A DNA stretch of 64,000 bases from the NCBI GenBank assembly GCA_019614645.1, contig JABWDB010000021.1, forward strand, positions 1,860,001 to 1,924,000. Reading direction: 5' to 3'. Positions within the stretch are counted from its first letter, which is position 1, and the number at the start of each line of letters is the position of its first letter. Position numbers and translations under genes: made by a program. Positions 61,001 to 64,000 of this stretch are shown here, piece after piece. The notes beneath the pieces were generated by a model, which saw nothing but the letters and a program-made list of their open reading frames with translations, did no database searches and was not told the origin of the DNA. The DNA comes from Stratiolaelaps scimitus (lineage: Eukaryota; Arthropoda; Arachnida; Mesostigmata; Laelapidae).

Positions 61001-64000
61001 TGCGTTGATGGGTTGATCGTATCGACTTGCTCTTCTCTGCATGAAGTGATTTATGATTGCCACCACCAAAGGTATGAACGGATCACCGCAGCAGCAGCGG
61101 CAGTCACTAGATGGGTTTGTGAAGAATAGTTTGGTCACTAATATTATTACTGTTGGTTTATCTTTGTGGTTCGTGTGTATCTATTATGTACAATAAATGA
61201 AAGTAAATATACGAGTACATATCATAGTTTAGGAGTCGTCATGTAGAATTGAAGACGTAAGCTGTAACAATACCAATGGCCGATACAATCCCAAGAACAA
61301 ATAGTAAAGCACACAGCAGAAGACTGAGAAAATTGAAATCGTCTGTCCTCGCGCCGTATAGAGAAAATATTCGCTATCAGAACAGATTGAACGTTCGAAG
61401 GTCATTGTTATGATATAGCAGAAAAATAAAATAACCCCAGGGTGTTAAAATAATAAATAAATATATAGAATATTTTTTTTGGCAAAACAAAAAATCTCCA
61501 TTGCTCACAAGTTCCTTGTGCAATGTTTTACACATCGTCTATATGAGTCCACCGTCCAGCGTGATAGAAGAGATACACACAGACACAGACACTGAATGCT
61601 GCCACTAATCTGAGATACGAGGTGTGAAGTGTGTGCCGGTGGGCTAGGGGTTATCGCGTGGTTGGATCTTGAGTGTTTTCACGATGAGCGGGATGGAAGG
61701 CCAGGAAAGGAAAGAGCGAACAACGAAAGTGTGCTGCCAGCAAGAGCGAGTGTACGGGTGCTACTGTTGCTATTGCAATCGCGTCTCTCTCTCTCTCTCG
61801 GTCTCGTTCCCCATTCTCTGTTGGGTTAGGCCACGCGATAGGTGCGCCAGGACGGGACCGAGGCAGCTAACCAGTGTAAACGGGTGGAGGATGGGACGGG
61901 ATGGAGAGTGGTGGTGGTGGTGTTACTTCTGCTCCAGACTCACATCCGCAAGGGTTCGCGATTGGCTGTCTGTCACCCATTGCGACGAATAGGGTGGCTA
62001 ACATGATCCATGGCGTGTAATAATAACAGGCATTACGACTACGAGAACGGTGGCCGACCCGACTCGATCCGAGTAACCACCACGCCTGACGGAGCTGCAG
62101 TGCTTGCAAACATCACTGGTGGTGATGGTAGAGAGGCGTTACATTCGAGGGCTAACCAGCAAGCAACCAACAAGCCCCCATCACACCCACATCTCGCTCT
62201 GGTAGGCCGCTCTTGTACTCAACCGTCTACCCTACGCACCATATCACCGGCCACCGTCGCATCATGGGCTCCTTCGAACAAACACACCACATCACTGTTT
62301 GACACGCGCAAACACAGAACGCGCCACGATAGAACAATAGAACAACTCGGCGATAGAACAATTCCTTTTAACAATCTTCATTTGTTCAACATGTTCTACT
62401 TTCCCCTATGGGTGGGAATAAGATTGCGAGCAACGTTGTGACACAAAATAGTTCAGCGGTCAAGGTAATGAACAGCTGCTTCCTATTATCCTTGGGGGGA
62501 GGTTATAAACCATTGAGGAGATACATCTACATTTAAGCTAGATATTTTGTAGAACGTGCGATATATCACACGTTTTAGTTAACTGTATTTCATCACTTTC
62601 TATTTGAAATTCAGACCTCAAATTAGATCTGGTTTTCTTCCAGCGTCATATTAGCTACACGGAGCATGAAATGTCCACCGATATTTGATGCTCCTGAGCT
62701 TGTGGGTGTCCTTACGTTGAACAACAACTGAAGATATGTTGGCGGTATTGTTGTCGTCGTTGTTGTTGTTGCTGTTATTATTGTGGCGATGAATACACAA
62801 TACCGGAAGCATAACTCGAGTCAGGGCGGCGCTCACAGCCCGCGCACTCGATCAAATTGAAGAAGTCGACAAAGCTCGAAGGAAAGAAGTGAAAGGTAGA
62901 TAGAGCAGGCTGGAGGGATACACCCTCCCCCCCCGCCTTGTTCTTCAAAAGCATCTTTACGTTTGATCCGTCTATGTGACCATCTATGTATAAGCGCTTG
63001 ACCGAGAACGACAAGGATCATACGAAGAATCACGATGCTCTACTGATATATTAAATATTGTTTTTGCTACTCGACCGGTCTTCCCCTATATACGCTGTAC
63101 ATATATGTATATATATATATATATAATTAAAAAATACATAGTGTGTACATCAGGGCATCTATTGTGTCTGAAAACTTCGAGCAGCGTCAAATACCCGCAC
63201 CGAACGTCATCTATAGGGAGTGTTTCACCATGATCATCATCGACAGCAACAGCAGCAGCAGTTGTAGCAGCATAAGAAATAAGAGAAGCACCCAGACAAC
63301 ATGGTGGGTGCGGTCTGTCTGTCTGTCCGTCGGTCGGTCGGCCGGTCGCCCGCGCGGATTCGATGCCAATCCGGTAGCTCCTACTCGACTGTTCGGTAAC
63401 GAACATCGCCGTGGTACAACAGAAACGACGACGACGACGATGAAGTGAGTAGAAGAAAATGCCGGCTAAGCCAAAACGTCACCTAAAATGGGGTGACTAT
63501 CATCATCCAATCATAAAAAAAATAGACAACAACAAAACACAGTAGCAGCAGCAGCACTCGCGCGTACATAAATAAAACACAATAAGGGTGGATAGTCGGT
63601 TTAGGGCGGGGGAAGGAAGAGAGATAGTGATATTTCCTTCAACCACTTTCAGCGTGATCGACACCACCACCACCGTAGGCGGGAAGTAAATGCTTCCTGA
63701 GCTTTCACGCCCAGGTGTGCACTGGCAACGACAATAGCAGCAAACAGCTGTTACAACAGCCACTTTGAGACTCTAGCAACAACAATAACAGCAGAGTGTG
63801 TGTGTGTGGCGTTAATGCCGTATGCCGGCAATGTACGATACGAGGAAAGTGAAAACTGATCGACGTCTACGTTATATATTCCGTATGTGCTTTTGTTCGA
63901 GCTGTGAAATCCGCTGTCCTTTGAACGGCATTCCTTTCTACAAAACATAAATTCAGCTGACACAGATCGAAATGAGAGGTACCTTATGTTCTATGGTCTG
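52001..64000. other. Non-coding, no gene recognised
   Basis: Tracts: CAT at 53052-53070, CAG/CAA/CTA at 53754-53791, TA/CA at 57071-57122, TA/GT at 57582-57614, GGC at about 60366-60382, CT at about 61783-61801, TA at about 63111-63126. ORFs up to 157 residues (56398-56871) occur but have no recognisable domain and are within chance expectation. Confidence 0.5.
57071..57122. repeat. Compound TA/CA microsatellite
   Basis: A TA tract passes directly into a CA tract, over about 50 bases. Confidence 0.92.

Noticed and set aside
1..64000. Transposase, reverse transcriptase, viral, bacterial or toxin genes, and CRISPR-like arrays
   Set aside because: I looked for catalytic motifs and regular spacer arrays on both strands and saw none; the only repeats are microsatellites, hairpins and two SINE-like elements.

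Overview
This is a eukaryotic, almost certainly arthropod, genomic window. Evidence: spliced genes with GT-AG introns (three short ones of 161-184 bases and two of several kilobases), long non-coding stretches, two tRNA-derived elements, and microsatellites of many kinds at high density. The only genes I can identify with confidence are two SoxD-family (SOX5/6/13, Drosophila Sox102F type) HMG-box transcription factors. Their HMG boxes look very close to the arthropod SoxD sequence as I recall it. A chelicerate, perhaps a parasitiform mite, would fit the duplicated SoxD genes and the compact repeat-poor but microsatellite-rich DNA, but that is an inference and not something the sequence proves.

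Layout. Positions 1-10842 hold no gene I can support: microsatellites, three hairpin-forming inverted repeats, a minus-strand tRNA-derived element and a GC-rich patch near 10.2-10.6 kb. SoxD-A lies on the plus strand at 10843-25970. I could build six coding exons whose phases all agree (1260 bases, 419 codons plus stop). They encode a glutamine/leucine-rich helix, a Pro-Ser linker with a PLNLS motif (CtBP-type), an acidic/serine patch, the HMG box and a short C-terminus. Exons coding for the N-terminal coiled coil typical of SoxD are not seen and are either left of the window or unrecognised. From 25971 to 40884 there is non-coding DNA between the two genes, with a plus-strand tRNA-derived SINE-like element near 37.8 kb, a perfect 23-bp hairpin at 34.1 kb and one possible small ORF at 39.1 kb. 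SoxD-B lies on the minus strand; its final exon is 41797-40885. It begins at the same phase-2 splice boundary as exon 3 of SoxD-A, but carries in one piece what SoxD-A splits over four exons. From 41798 to 64000 I see only repeats, small chance ORFs and probably intron or 5' flank of SoxD-B.

How it fits together. The two genes are convergent (tail to tail), with stop codons about 14.9 kb apart, as expected for an inverted local duplication. Their HMG boxes and a roughly 20-residue extension in front of the box are nearly identical as protein, while the DNA differs at many synonymous sites and the C-termini are unrelated. This points to an old duplication under strong purifying selection on the DNA-binding module, followed by loss of three introns in SoxD-B or gain in SoxD-A. 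SoxD proteins have no strong activation domain and act as DNA-bending cofactors; the CtBP-like motif in SoxD-A suggests a repressor role. I found no mobile-element genes, rRNA, CRISPR or horizontally acquired system, and nothing that I would call a new multi-gene system.
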